A DNA stretch of 18,892 nucleotides, from assembly GCA_036393295.1 (NCBI GenBank), contig DASWHF010000144.1, forward strand, positions 1 through 18,892, in the 5' to 3' direction. Position 1 is the first letter of the stretch, and each line of letters starts with the position of its first letter. The translations under genes and the position numbers were made by a program. The stretch is from DASWHF01 sp036393295 (GTDB lineage: Bacteria > Pseudomonadota > Gammaproteobacteria > Acidiferrobacterales > UBA6901). The notes beneath the pieces are model-generated. The model ran no database searches. It was given only the letters and a program-made list of their open reading frames with translations, and was not told where the DNA came from. Shown here piece by piece: positions 7,155 to 18,892 of this stretch.

Positions 7155-9086
7155 TCAGTCCTTCCAGAGGTTGTTGGCCGCGTACTTCAACACCATCTCG
7201 GCGGAGTGGGCGTTGTAGCCGCGCTCCAGCAGCGCGTGCATCAGGTCGTCGTACTTCTTGAGCTGATCCTCGTCGCGGGTGCGGGCCTTGGTGATCACGC
7301 GGCTCATCTCGCGCACCGAGCTCATCAGCTTGCGCTCGATCGCCTCCGTGAGCGGCTCGTAGGAGTGATGGCTGACCTTCTCGCCGCGCCGGCTCTTGGC
7401 CCACAGGTAGGCCATGACCTCCTGGCGGAAGCCCTGGGCGGCCGAGCCGACGATCGCGATCTGCTCCTCGACGCTCTTCAGGAAGCCCTCGTCCGGCTGC
7501 AGCTCCTCGCCGGTGTTGCGGTCCTTGACGCGGGTCTTGTTGACGTAGGCCTCGGTGTGGTCCAGGTAGTTCTGGAACAGCGACTCGGCCTGCTCCTCGA
7601 AGGAGTAGACGAAGGCCTTGGTGATCTCCTTCTCGAGGATTTCCAGATAGACCTTGTGCAGCGTGTCCTGGAGGATCTCCAGGTACTGCTTGCGGGTGTC
7701 GTCCGGCAGGTCGCCGGCCTTCACCATCGTGATCAGCGCCTCGCGCACGTTGATCGGGTTGATGCCCTCGGGGCTCTCGGCGAGCGCGTTGTCGATCGCC
7801 TTCATGATGAAGCGCGGGCTGATGCCGAACATGCCCTCGCGCCGGGCCTCCTCGCGCAGCTCACGCACGTTGATCTTGATGGTCTTGCCCTTCTCGACGA
7901 CCTCCTCGCCGTCGTACAGCCGCAGCTTGGTGGTCAGGTCGCACTTGTTGCTCGGCTCGAGGCGGGTGAGTATCGCGAACATCGCCGCGGTCTCCAGGGT
8001 ATGCGGCGCGATGTGCTCGCGGAAGTCGGACTTGTCGAGCAGCTTCTTGTAGATCTTGATCTCCTCCGACAGCCGCAGGTTGTACGGCACCTTGACCACG
8101 ACGATGCGGTCGAGGAAGGCCTCGTTGGTCGGGTCGCCGCGGAAGCGGTGCCACTCGGCCTCGTTGGAGTGGGCGACGATGCAGGTATCGACGTAGACCG
8201 TGCCATGCCGGCCGGGCGCCGGGATGAACTTCTCCTGGGTCGCGGTGATCATGGTGTGCAGGTACTCGGGCTCGTTCTTGAACACCTCGATGAACTCGGT
8301 CATGCCGCGGTTGCCGACGTTGAACGCGCCGTTGAGCTCGAGCGCGCGCGGGTCGCCCTCGGAGTAGGCGTCGAGCTTGGAGATGTCGACCGAGCCGATC
8401 AGCACCGACGTGTCCTGGTTGTTGGGATCGACCGGCGGCACCACGCCGACGCCGCGGCGCTCGTGGCGCGAGAACGCCATGGTGGTGATCGGCACGTCCT
8501 CGTAGCGGCCCTGGTACTCCTCTTTCAGGCGGTGCCGGCAGATCGGGCACAGCTCGCCCTCGATGTGCACGCCCAGCATCTTGCCGAATTCGTCGCGCAG
8601 GTTCTTGGGGATCAGGTGCAGCGGTTCCTCGGCCATCGGGCAGCCGTCGATGGCGTAGACCGGCGGGCTCTGCTCCAGGCCGCGCTGCAGGCGCTCGACC
8701 AGCGAGCTCTTGCCGGCGCCGACCGGGCCCATCAGGTACAGCACCTGGCGGGACTCCTCACCGTGCATGGAGGCGGAGTGGAAGTAACGCACCACCTGGG
8801 CGAGCGTCGGCTCGATACCGAAGAATTCGCCGCTGAAGAAGGGGTAGACCTTGACCGGCTCGTCGCGGAACAGCCGGTTCACGCGCGAGTCGCTGGATTC
8901 GCTGATGTCGTTGACGCCGGCCCGGACGATGGCGTCGTAGATGCGGGCGTGGGCAAGCTTGGTGGTGTTCGCGTCGGCCTTGACCTTGTCGAGGTATTCG
9001 AGGAAGGTGCCGCGCCAATCGAAGTTTTCCTGCCGGGCGCGATCCTTCTCGATGAGCTCCGCGAACTTGGACGTCTTTTCAGTCAT
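7155..9086 (-). CDS. prkA: PrkA family serine protein kinase (YeaG-like)
   Basis: PrkA/YeaG is a cytoplasmic AAA-type ATPase fused to a C-terminal kinase-like domain and acts in starvation, stationary-phase and other stress responses. The 643-residue length is standard for the family. The Walker A motif is GPVGAGKSS at 120-128. A CPIC pair (C180, C183) lies in the stretch IEGELCPICRHRLKEEY, usual for the family. The AAA core continues with NGAFNVGNRGMTEFIEVFKN and ITATQEKFIPAPGRHGTVYVD, and the C-terminal half (from about 380) matches the PrkA C-terminal domain in length and character. ATG at 9086 has a very strong Shine-Dalgarno sequence, GAGGAGGT at 9092-9099, which settles the start. It is the first gene of prkA-yeaH-spoVR, an order conserved across proteobacteria. 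The E. coli homologue is reported to be under nitrogen and sigma control, but I found no sigma-54 site here. Confidence 0.96.
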   Translation of the reverse strand: MTEKTSKFAELIEKDRARQENFDWRGTFLEYLDKVKADANTTKLAHARIYDAIVRAGVNDISESSDSRVNRLFRDEPVKVYPFFSGEFFGIEPTLAQVVRYFHSASMHGEESRQVLYLMGPVGAGKSSLVERLQRGLEQSPPVYAIDGCPMAEEPLHLIPKNLRDEFGKMLGVHIEGELCPICRHRLKEEYQGRYEDVPITTMAFSRHERRGVGVVPPVDPNNQDTSVLIGSVDISKLDAYSEGDPRALELNGAFNVGNRGMTEFIEVFKNEPEYLHTMITATQEKFIPAPGRHGTVYVDTCIVAHSNEAEWHRFRGDPTNEAFLDRIVVVKVPYNLRLSEEIKIYKKLLDKSDFREHIAPHTLETAAMFAILTRLEPSNKCDLTTKLRLYDGEEVVEKGKTIKINVRELREEARREGMFGISPRFIMKAIDNALAESPEGINPINVREALITMVKAGDLPDDTRKQYLEILQDTLHKVYLEILEKEITKAFVYSFEEQAESLFQNYLDHTEAYVNKTRVKDRNTGEELQPDEGFLKSVEEQIAIVGSAAQGFRQEVMAYLWAKSRRGEKVSHHSYEPLTEAIERKLMSSVREMSRVITKARTRDEDQLKKYDDLMHALLERGYNAHSAEMVLKYAANNLWKD

Positions 9087-9716
9087 AACCGACCTCCTCG
9101 AAAAATCCGTCTTCGATCATCTCGTCATCATGTTGTCCCCGCGCGCGTTGTTGTTGTCGGGCACCGAGTGCCGGCGGTGCGCTTGTTGTAGTTATAGCGC
9201 GATCCGCCCGGGGAATCCAAGGGTGCAGGGACGGGCAGGGCGTGGGGATGGCGGCGGCGTGGAAAAGCGCGGTCACGGCGCGCAACGCGCCTGGCGTACT
9301 ACCTGCCGTTTCCCGCCTGTGGAACATACGCCCCGACCCCGCACGGCCATGCCCAAATTATCTGACCCAGGCGCGTCACCTCAGTTCAACCATGCGACCG
9401 AAGCGCGCGCGTCCGTCACACTTCAAGTCTAGCCGCGATTCCAGGCGGCAGGGCGTCCGTTGGTCGTGCCCGCCGCTCAGTGGGGGACAGCGTCGTGGGA
9501 ACGACGCCGAGGGGCGGAAGGAGTGGGATTTTCCCGCGTCGCCGGGCGGGGATCGGGCCGATCGACCCGTTGCGCCGCGCTGAAACGTCAAAAATGCCGG
9601 CCCGCCACCGAGGATTGCGGGATTTTCGCCCCCGACGGCGGGTATTCCGTGAATTCGCGCCGGACCCGCAGGCCTAAAAGCGCATTATTTAGAATCGCTG
9701 GAGCCGGCGGCCGCGC
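9087..9716. other. Gene-poor 630-bp region between prkA and the 121-residue unknown gene
   Basis: The right flank of prkA up to about 9220 holds its leader and candidate promoter. From about 9221 to 9716 I find no convincing gene. The open frames there (for example 9242-9583 plus, 9376-9591 minus, 9460-9732 plus) are arginine/proline-rich, overlap each other and lack good ribosome binding sites. No tRNA-like fold, CRISPR repeat or long inverted repeat is seen. It could hide a small RNA or a decayed gene, but nothing in the bases shows this directly. Confidence 0.6.
9191..9220 (-). promoter_or_regulatory. Candidate promoter of prkA-yeaH-spoVR
   Basis: On the minus strand there is a -10-like TATAAC (9196-9191, five of six matches) and a -35-like TTGGAT (9220-9215, three of six) with an 18-bp spacer. 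It would give a leader of roughly 100 bases before the prkA start. This is a pattern match only; the -35 box is poor. Confidence 0.3.
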
Positions 9717-10082
9717 TCAGTCCAGTCGGTGATAGCCGAACTGTCCGCGCCATTCGCCGCGCCGGTAGTCGATGGTGAGCCAGCGCGGGACATAGGCGCG
9801 CGGATCGGCGATCGGAAAGTCCCGGAGCGCCGGTTCGTCGCCGCTCAGCCCGCAGCGCGCGCTCGTGACCGGGCGAAACTCGACGAGCAGCCGGTCGGTG
9901 ACACGCACCGCCGCGCCGTGGCGGGTGGTGTCGCGGAAGCGCACGGTCTTGCGTATCAGGCAGCTGAAATACAGCTCCATTTCCACCACCAGCGGCGCGT
10001 CACGCCGCGCCAGGGCGCGCGCCGCGGCGCGGCTCAGGTGCACGCGCAGGGTTTTGCCAGCCAGGGTGATAATGGCCTTCAC
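9717..10082 (-). CDS. Uncharacterised 121-residue protein
   Basis: I do not recognise this protein as a named family. The frame is open from 10265, but the upstream 61 codons look like non-coding translation. GTG at 10082 gives an N terminus VKAIITLAGKTLRVHLSRAA, which looks like real protein, starting with a beta-strand then an amphipathic helix. A later stretch, PLVVEMELYFSCLIRKTVRF, is rich in strand-forming residues with one cysteine. The C-terminal part includes FPIADPRAYVPRWLTIDYR and ends in FGYHRLD. There is no signal peptide or membrane span, so it is probably cytoplasmic. The Shine-Dalgarno sequence before GTG is poor (GGGAAG). It is divergent from the rhomboid gene 208 bp away. A conserved hypothetical protein seems likely; the start is moderately certain and the function unknown. 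Confidence 0.6.
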   Translation of the reverse strand: MKAIITLAGKTLRVHLSRAAARALARRDAPLVVEMELYFSCLIRKTVRFRDTTRHGAAVRVTDRLLVEFRPVTSARCGLSGDEPALRDFPIADPRAYVPRWLTIDYRRGEWRGQFGYHRLD

Positions 10083-10152
10083 TGATCTTCCCGTTCCAAG
10101 GAATACGGTATTGACGGCGTGGCGGAGACATGGAGGTAGTCCGTGCGCTCCC

Positions 10153-10164
10153 CTCTTTAAAGAG
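10153..10164. promoter_or_regulatory. Perfect 12-bp palindrome in the divergent intergenic region
   Basis: CTCTTTAAAGAG is a perfect palindrome in the 208-bp gap between the unknown gene (leftward) and the rhomboid gene (rightward). Its position, about 70 bp before the GTG of the unknown gene, would suit an operator or a promoter element for that gene. Its AT-rich centre stands out in GC-rich DNA. Function is a guess. Confidence 0.25.
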
Positions 10165-10275
10165 TGTAGTCGAGATTGACCGGCGCGGGCCGTCGCGTGG
10201 ATCCTGGGGACAGGGACGCCGGACAACGGCCCGCGCGACGGCGGAAGCTTACGGCACCGGACCATTCGGGGCGCA

Positions 10276-10281
10276 TATACT
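10276..10281 (+). promoter_or_regulatory. Candidate -10 box for a leaderless rhomboid transcript
   Basis: TATACT (five of six matches to TATAAT) ends 9 bp before the ATG at 10291. If used, transcription would start at or within a few bases of the start codon. No Shine-Dalgarno sequence lies between them, which fits a leaderless mRNA. No clear -35 box is found at 16-18 bp spacing, so support is limited. Confidence 0.3.
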
Positions 10282-10290
10282 CAGATTGCG

Positions 10291-11940
10291 ATGATCTTCT
10301 TGCCATTCCGCGCCGCCATCCGCCTCACCCGGATCCCCGTGGTGACCATCGTCGTGTCGCTGATCTGCCTGGCGGTGTACTACGCCCAGTCCAGCGGCGA
10401 GCGGCGTTTCCTGGAGTCGGCGTTGCGCGTCTGCCACGCCCACCAGGAGGCGCGCGGTCCCGCCTGGGACGGCCATTACCTGCGCGAGGGCCGCGCCGTC
10501 CATTGCGTCGACGCCCTGATCGGCGAGTATCTGCGCCAGCGCGGCGGTGCCGGGCGGCTGCCGGGGCGGGTGCCGCCGGCGCTGTCGCGGGCCGCGGACG
10601 AGGAGCAGTTCCGCGAGGACTATTACGCCTTCGCGCGCATCGCCCCCGGCCTGCTGACGGCGCGGCTGTGGCAGCCGCGGCCGTCGTTCGACCCGGTGAC
10701 GATGATCACGTCGTCGTTCGCCCACGGGTCCTGGGGTCATGTCATCTTCAATCTGTTCTTCTTCTTCGCGTTCGCCGCCACCGTCGAGCTGATCGTCGGG
10801 CCGATCCTGTTCGTCGCGGTGATCGCGCTGCTGTCGGTCGGCATCGGTGTCATCGATTCCCTGCAGTTCGTCGGCCAGACCGGGGTGCCGGCCTCGCTGG
10901 GCCTGTCGGGGGTGGTGATGGGCATGCTGGCGCTGTTCGTGTACTTCGTGCCGCGCGCCAAAATCCGGTTCTTCGTCTGGATCCTGCTGTACGTCGGCAC
11001 CGTCGGCATCCCCGGCTGGATCGTCGCGCTGTTCTACGTCGCCGGCGACGCCTACGCCAATCTGGTGCGCGAGCCGACCAACGTCAATTTCGTGGCGCAT
11101 CTCGCCGGTGCGGCGATGGGACTGATCCTGGGCATGACCCTGTTCCGCGGCAAGCGCCACTGGGCCCGCGAGCTGGTCGAGGAAGTGCGCGACCCGCACA
11201 AGGAGACCGGCTTCTTCGGCACGCTGCGCACCGCCTTCGCCGCGCCGTTCGTGGTGGTCGGCGTGGCCTTCGGCATGGTTCTGGTGGTCACGCTGGTCCT
11301 GTACTTCGTCAGGAGCTTCTGGGTCCAGCTGCTGCTGCTCGCGCCGATCGCGCTCGCGCTCTGGCAGATCTTCCGCATGCGCCGATCCGGGCGGCCCGAC
11401 TTTCAGCGCTACCGCGAGGCGCTGGCGCGCCTCGAGCGCGGCGAGCTGGCCGCCGCCCGCAAGGCCCTGACGGCGCTCGCCGACGCCGGCTATCCGCGCG
11501 CCCAGCACACGCTCGGCGAGATGCACGCCACCGGCCGCGGCGTGCTGAAGGATCCGGCGGCCGCCGCGCGCTGGTTCGCGCAGGCCGCGCGGCGCGGCTA
11601 CGGTCCGGCGCAGTTCGTGCTCGCCCAGCTGCACGCCGACGGTCACGGCGTGGCGCGCGACGAGGCCCGCGCCCGCGAGCTCTACGCCCAGGCCGCGGAG
11701 CGCGGCGTCGCCCAGGCGGCCTTCAGTCTCGCCCATGCCTACCACCACGGCGTGGGCGTCGCCGCCGACCGCGAGGCGGCCGCGCGGTGGTATCACCGCG
11801 CCGGCGTGCTGGCGCTCAAGGAGAAGAACATCGCAGACGCGCGCATGGCGCTGTCGGCGCTCAGCGGGTTAGTGCCCGGCCACGCGCTGACCGCAGAGCT
11901 CGCGGCCGCGCTGCGTGCCGCGCCGGCGGCGTCTTATTAG
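10291..11940 (+). CDS. Rhomboid family intramembrane serine protease with C-terminal Sel1 repeats
   Basis: Rhomboids cut transmembrane helices within the membrane. The 549-residue protein begins with a membrane helix (about 9-30), followed by a roughly 110-residue polar segment before the core. The core carries HVIFN (H150, N154), GLSG with the nucleophile S206, and AHLAG with the catalytic H270, so the Ser-His dyad and oxyanion residues appear intact. A further pair of hydrophobic segments lies at about 326-365. The tail (about 400-508) has three Sel1/TPR-like units, seen as AQHTLGEMHATGRGV, AQFVLAQLHADGHGV and AAFSLAHAYHHGVGV, each followed by an Ala-rich helix such as AARWFAQAARRG. Sel1 repeats bind proteins, so the tail may recruit a partner or substrate. 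ATG 10291 lacks a Shine-Dalgarno sequence. Transcription runs into the repeat region at 11946. The family call is firm; the substrate is unknown. Confidence 0.9.
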   Translation: MIFLPFRAAIRLTRIPVVTIVVSLICLAVYYAQSSGERRFLESALRVCHAHQEARGPAWDGHYLREGRAVHCVDALIGEYLRQRGGAGRLPGRVPPALSRAADEEQFREDYYAFARIAPGLLTARLWQPRPSFDPVTMITSSFAHGSWGHVIFNLFFFFAFAATVELIVGPILFVAVIALLSVGIGVIDSLQFVGQTGVPASLGLSGVVMGMLALFVYFVPRAKIRFFVWILLYVGTVGIPGWIVALFYVAGDAYANLVREPTNVNFVAHLAGAAMGLILGMTLFRGKRHWARELVEEVRDPHKETGFFGTLRTAFAAPFVVVGVAFGMVLVVTLVLYFVRSFWVQLLLLAPIALALWQIFRMRRSGRPDFQRYREALARLERGELAAARKALTALADAGYPRAQHTLGEMHATGRGVLKDPAAAARWFAQAARRGYGPAQFVLAQLHADGHGVARDEARARELYAQAAERGVAQAAFSLAHAYHHGVGVAADREAAARWYHRAGVLALKEKNIADARMALSALSGLVPGHALTAELAAALRAAPAASY

Positions 11941-11945
11941 ATGAC

Positions 11946-12147
11946 GGTGGGGCAGGGCCCCACCCTACGGTAATACTGTCCGGCGGCGGGCGGGATGCGG
12001 ATCCCTGCCGGCACCGCCGGCGCCCGGCTCAGTGCGTAGGGTGGGGCCTTGCCCCACCGTCCTCCGATAGGGGGAAATAGGTGGGGCAGGGCCCCACCCT
12101 ACGGTAATGCTGTCCGGCGGCGGGGCAGGATCCCGCCGGCGCCCGGC

Positions 12148-12152
<5 letters not shown>
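11946..12152. repeat. GC-rich hairpin repeat cluster between convergent rhomboid and lhr genes
   Basis: Three copies of one hairpin are present, with an 8-bp stem GGTGGGGC / GCCCCACC followed by CCTACG. Two are direct (from 11946 and from 12080) and one is inverted (12035-12058). A longer direct repeat underlies the two direct copies: 11946-12033 and 12080-12152 align throughout, with a single base change (TAATACTG versus TAATGCTG) and a roughly 15-bp length difference in the middle. Both end in GCGCCCGGCTCAGT. The second copy includes the lhr stop codon (12148-12150, minus). The hairpins may stop transcription from both sides, but no T run follows them. Confidence 0.8.
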
Positions 12153-16608
<4,456 letters not shown>

Positions 16609-16658
16609 GCGCCGATCATACCCGCGCCGTCCCGCGCCGGGCAGGGCGTGCGTGGGTC

Positions 16659-16694
16659 GGGTATAAACCATATTGAATACAGAGACTTATACCC
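16659..16694. promoter_or_regulatory. Inverted repeat in the lhr / GGDEF-EAL divergent promoter region
   Basis: GGGTATAA (16659-16666) and TTATACCC (16687-16694) are perfect 8-bp complements 20 bp apart, in an AT-rich patch of the 177-bp divergent gap. The left half-site lies about 50 bp upstream of the lhr start and contains a -10-like TTATAC on the minus strand. It could be a regulator site or back-to-back promoter elements. On the other side, a -10-like TATATT (16755-16760) precedes the GGDEF-EAL gene, without a clear -35. Confidence 0.3.
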
Positions 16695-16785
16695 TGCGAC
16701 CGCCCGCCGCAATTATATATGGAGCGCGGCTCTATCGTTATCGGTGCGTTCCGGTATATTTTAAGAACAGGGTCGGGGGGCCTTC

Positions 16786-18729
16786 ATGAGTCAGAACCCG
16801 GAATTCGCGGGCGCGCAGCGCGTCGAGGAGTTGGAACGCGAGCTGCGCAATCGCGAATACGAAATCGCGTTGCTCAAAGAAATCGCCGAGGCGGTCGGCA
16901 GCCAGCTCGACGTCGAGACCGTGCTGCGGCTGGTGGCCGAGCGTGCCCGCGCGCTGGTCCAGGCCGAGACCGTGCTGGTGCCGATCCTCAACGCCGATTG
17001 CGACGAGTACACCTACCGTGCCGGCAGCGGCCGGCACGCCGAGGAGATCGTCGGCGAGAGCCTGCCGATCGACTACGGCATCTGCGGCTGGGTGTGGCGC
17101 CAGCGCCGCCCCTGGTGGCGCGGCATGCTCGACACCCTGGAGCCCGAGGAGCGCAACCGCTGGGAGCGCGAGGCCGGCAGCCTGATCCTGGTGCCGTTGA
17201 TGGGCAAGCGCCATTTCCTCGGCGGACTGGCCGCCATCAACAAGGCCGGCGGCGGTGACTTCGACCGGCGCGATTTCGACCTGCTCACGATGTTCGCCAA
17301 CCAGGTGAGCATCGCCATCGAGAACGCCACGCTGTTCGACGATCTGCGCCGGGCCAAGTCGAAATCCGAGGCCGACCATCGCGCCCTCGAGATCCTCAAC
17401 GACGAGCTGGCCGACGCCAACCGGAAGCTCGAGCACCTCGCGCTGTACGACACGCTCACCGATCTGCCGAACCGCATACTGATCCAGGACCGGCTGCAGC
17501 GCGCGCTGCTCGCCGCCAAGCGCGAACGCAAACCGGTCGCGATGCTGATGGTCGACCTGGACCGCTTCAAGGAGGTCAACGACACCCTTGGCCACAACGT
17601 CGGCGATGAGTTGCTGAAGCAGGTCGGCGACCGGCTGCAGACGGCGCTGCGCGAGATCGACACCATCGGCCGCCTCGGCGGCGACGAGTTCGCCATCGTG
17701 GTGCCGGGCGCCGACCCGGAGGCTGCGGTGCTGGTGGCGACCAAGGTGCTGCAGGCGCTGGAGGCGCCGTTCGAGGTGGAGGGGAACCGGTTCTTCGTGT
17801 CGGCGAGCGTCGGCATCGCCACCTATCCCGACCACGGCCTGGACGTGTCGACGCTGCTCAAACGCGCCGACGTCGCCATGTACGTCGCCAAGCGCACCAA
17901 GAACGGCTACTTCGTCTACCACGCCAGCCAGGACCGCCACAGCCCGCACCGCCTCGCCCAGTTGAACGCGCTGCGTGTGGCGATCCAGGACGGCACGCTG
18001 GCGCTGCACTACCAGCCCAAGCTGAACCTGGCCGACGGCCGCATCACCGGCGTCGAGGCGCTGGCGCGCTGGCCCTACCTGAATGGCGAGATGGTGCCGC
18101 CCGCCGAGTTCGTGCCGATCCTCGAACAGACCGGGCTGATCCGGCCGTTCGCGCATTGGGTGCTGGACACCGCGCTCGGCCAATGCGCCGCCTGGCGCAG
18201 CGCCGGGCTCGACTTGAGCGTTGCGGTCAACCTGTCGATGCACAACCTGCGCGATGCGGAGCTGCCGGAGCAGCTCGCCGCGCTGTTGAAAAAGTGGCAG
18301 ATCGGCGACGGCCGGCTGATCCTGGAGCTGACCGAGGACGCGGTCATGCACGACCCGGAGGAGGCGCTGGACATGCTGACGCGCATCGCGTCGCTCGGCG
18401 TGCAGCTGTCGATCGACGACTTCGGCACCGGCTATTCCTCGCTCAGTTATCTCAAGCGCCTGCCGGTGCACGAGATCAAGATCGACAAGTCGTTCGTGAC
18501 CGACATGAGCCACGACCTGAACAACGCCGTGATCGTCCATTCCATGGTCGAGCTGGCGCACACCCTGGGCCTGGACGTGGTCGCCGAGGGCGTCGAGACC
18601 CACGACACGCTGCGCGCGCTGCGCGACCTCGCCTGCGACACGATCCAGGGCTTCCACGTCAGCCGCCCGGTCCCGGCCGAACGTATCGGGCGCTTCGTCA
18701 CGACCGAATCCTGGGTCGCCGAGGCCTAA
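16786..18729 (+). CDS. GAF-GGDEF-EAL cyclic-di-GMP turnover protein
   Basis: The 647-residue protein can both make and break cyclic-di-GMP by its motifs. Residues 10-35 and about 185-225 look coiled-coil. Between them, about 35-185 is a GAF-type sensor ending in FANQVSIAIENATLFDDL, typical of GAF domains. The GGDEF domain (about 228-390) has an intact GGDEF at 298-302 and an RxxD inhibitory site (REID, 289-292) five residues before it. The EAL domain (about 400-640) has EAL at 424-426, NLS, the ELTED glutamate, DDFGTG (D544, D545), the KIDKSF lysine, VAEGVET and IQGFHVSRP, so the metal-binding and catalytic set looks complete. There is no signal peptide or membrane span, so it is cytoplasmic. 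The G-rich stretch GGGGGG before ATG 16786 can serve as a ribosome binding site. The GAF ligand is unknown. Confidence 0.95.
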   Translation: MSQNPEFAGAQRVEELERELRNREYEIALLKEIAEAVGSQLDVETVLRLVAERARALVQAETVLVPILNADCDEYTYRAGSGRHAEEIVGESLPIDYGICGWVWRQRRPWWRGMLDTLEPEERNRWEREAGSLILVPLMGKRHFLGGLAAINKAGGGDFDRRDFDLLTMFANQVSIAIENATLFDDLRRAKSKSEADHRALEILNDELADANRKLEHLALYDTLTDLPNRILIQDRLQRALLAAKRERKPVAMLMVDLDRFKEVNDTLGHNVGDELLKQVGDRLQTALREIDTIGRLGGDEFAIVVPGADPEAAVLVATKVLQALEAPFEVEGNRFFVSASVGIATYPDHGLDVSTLLKRADVAMYVAKRTKNGYFVYHASQDRHSPHRLAQLNALRVAIQDGTLALHYQPKLNLADGRITGVEALARWPYLNGEMVPPAEFVPILEQTGLIRPFAHWVLDTALGQCAAWRSAGLDLSVAVNLSMHNLRDAELPEQLAALLKKWQIGDGRLILELTEDAVMHDPEEALDMLTRIASLGVQLSIDDFGTGYSSLSYLKRLPVHEIKIDKSFVTDMSHDLNNAVIVHSMVELAHTLGLDVVAEGVETHDTLRALRDLACDTIQGFHVSRPVPAERIGRFVTTESWVAEA

Positions 18730-18892
18730 AGGGCCTAAAGGGGTCGGGAGTCAATGGCACTAACTTAACGTCGCCTCCATGCGCCGCGCCTGTAATCGAA
18801 GAAGCCGTTCGCGCATCACATGCCGCGGTGTCGTGAGCAACCAATGCTGCTTCGGTCGTCGCTTAACGGCCCTGGGTTCAACGCGATGGGGC
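18730..18892. other. Non-coding right edge of the window
   Basis: After the stop codon the decamer GGCCTAAAGG is repeated, overlapping itself by one base (18723-18732, 18732-18741), then GGTCGGGAGTCAATGGCACT (18741-18760) and TAACTTAACG follow. This AT-richer stretch looks like the edge of a repeat or a remnant of an insertion sequence, by memory of similar sequences only. No gene start on either strand is convincing before the window ends. Confidence 0.35.

Noticed and set aside
9155..9180. Possible sigma-54 promoter upstream of prkA
   Set aside because: A GGCAC...TGC pattern exists on the minus strand, but the GG to GC distance is 10 instead of 12 bases, so it does not fit.
9242..9732. Small genes in the prkA-side gap (9242-9583, 9376-9591, 9460-9732)
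   Set aside because: They overlap, are rich in Arg, Gly and Pro, lack ribosome binding sites and show no motif.
18852..18892. Integron attC-like start (GCTTAAC followed by GTTCAAC)
   Set aside because: The first box matches, but the spacing is longer than usual and the partner half would lie outside the window; no integrase or cassette is seen.

Overview
The window is high-GC bacterial DNA with dense coding. Its gene content points to a proteobacterium, most likely a free-living gammaproteobacterium: an imuB-dnaE2 mutagenesis cassette, a prkA-yeaH-spoVR (yeaG-yeaH-ycgB type) stress operon, a full-length Lhr helicase and a GAF-GGDEF-EAL signalling protein. This assignment is inferred from gene families and gene order, not from a database search. 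I see no tRNA, rRNA, CRISPR array, phage gene or intact transposase.

Layout: positions 2-868 (+) are the C-terminal part of imuB, cut by the window edge. Positions 1087-4203 (+) are dnaE2, the error-prone polymerase that works with ImuB in SOS mutagenesis. A nested palindromic repeat separates them, and the inner repeat recurs just after dnaE2, so dnaE2 is bracketed by copies of one repeat. Converging on it from the right is a three-gene operon on the minus strand, transcribed prkA (9086-7155), yeaH (7132-5927), spoVR (5721-4291). A second kind of inverted repeat lies in the 205-bp yeaH-spoVR gap. Positions 9087-9716 hold no gene I can support, apart from the likely prkA promoter region. A small uncharacterised gene (10082-9717, minus) is divergent from a rhomboid protease fused to Sel1 repeats (10291-11940, plus). 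Positions 11941-12147 are a patchwork of GC-rich hairpin repeats, including a duplication that reaches over the lhr stop codon. Lhr helicase (16608-12148, minus) carries a palindromic repeat in frame inside its coding sequence. Divergent from it is a cyclic-di-GMP enzyme (16786-18729, plus) with both catalytic domains apparently intact.

How the genes relate: ImuB and DnaE2 form the translesion mutasome (the ImuA partner would lie left of the window). PrkA, YeaH and SpoVR are a conserved stress and stationary-phase unit in non-sporulating proteobacteria. Lhr is linked to nucleic-acid repair, so two of the neighbourhoods concern DNA damage. I see no sign that the window as a whole is one system.

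No clearly novel multi-gene system is visible. The least ordinary features are the several families of palindromic repeats, nearly one per gene boundary and one inside lhr; the rhomboid-Sel1 fusion with a possible leaderless start; and the small conserved-looking unknown protein beside it.
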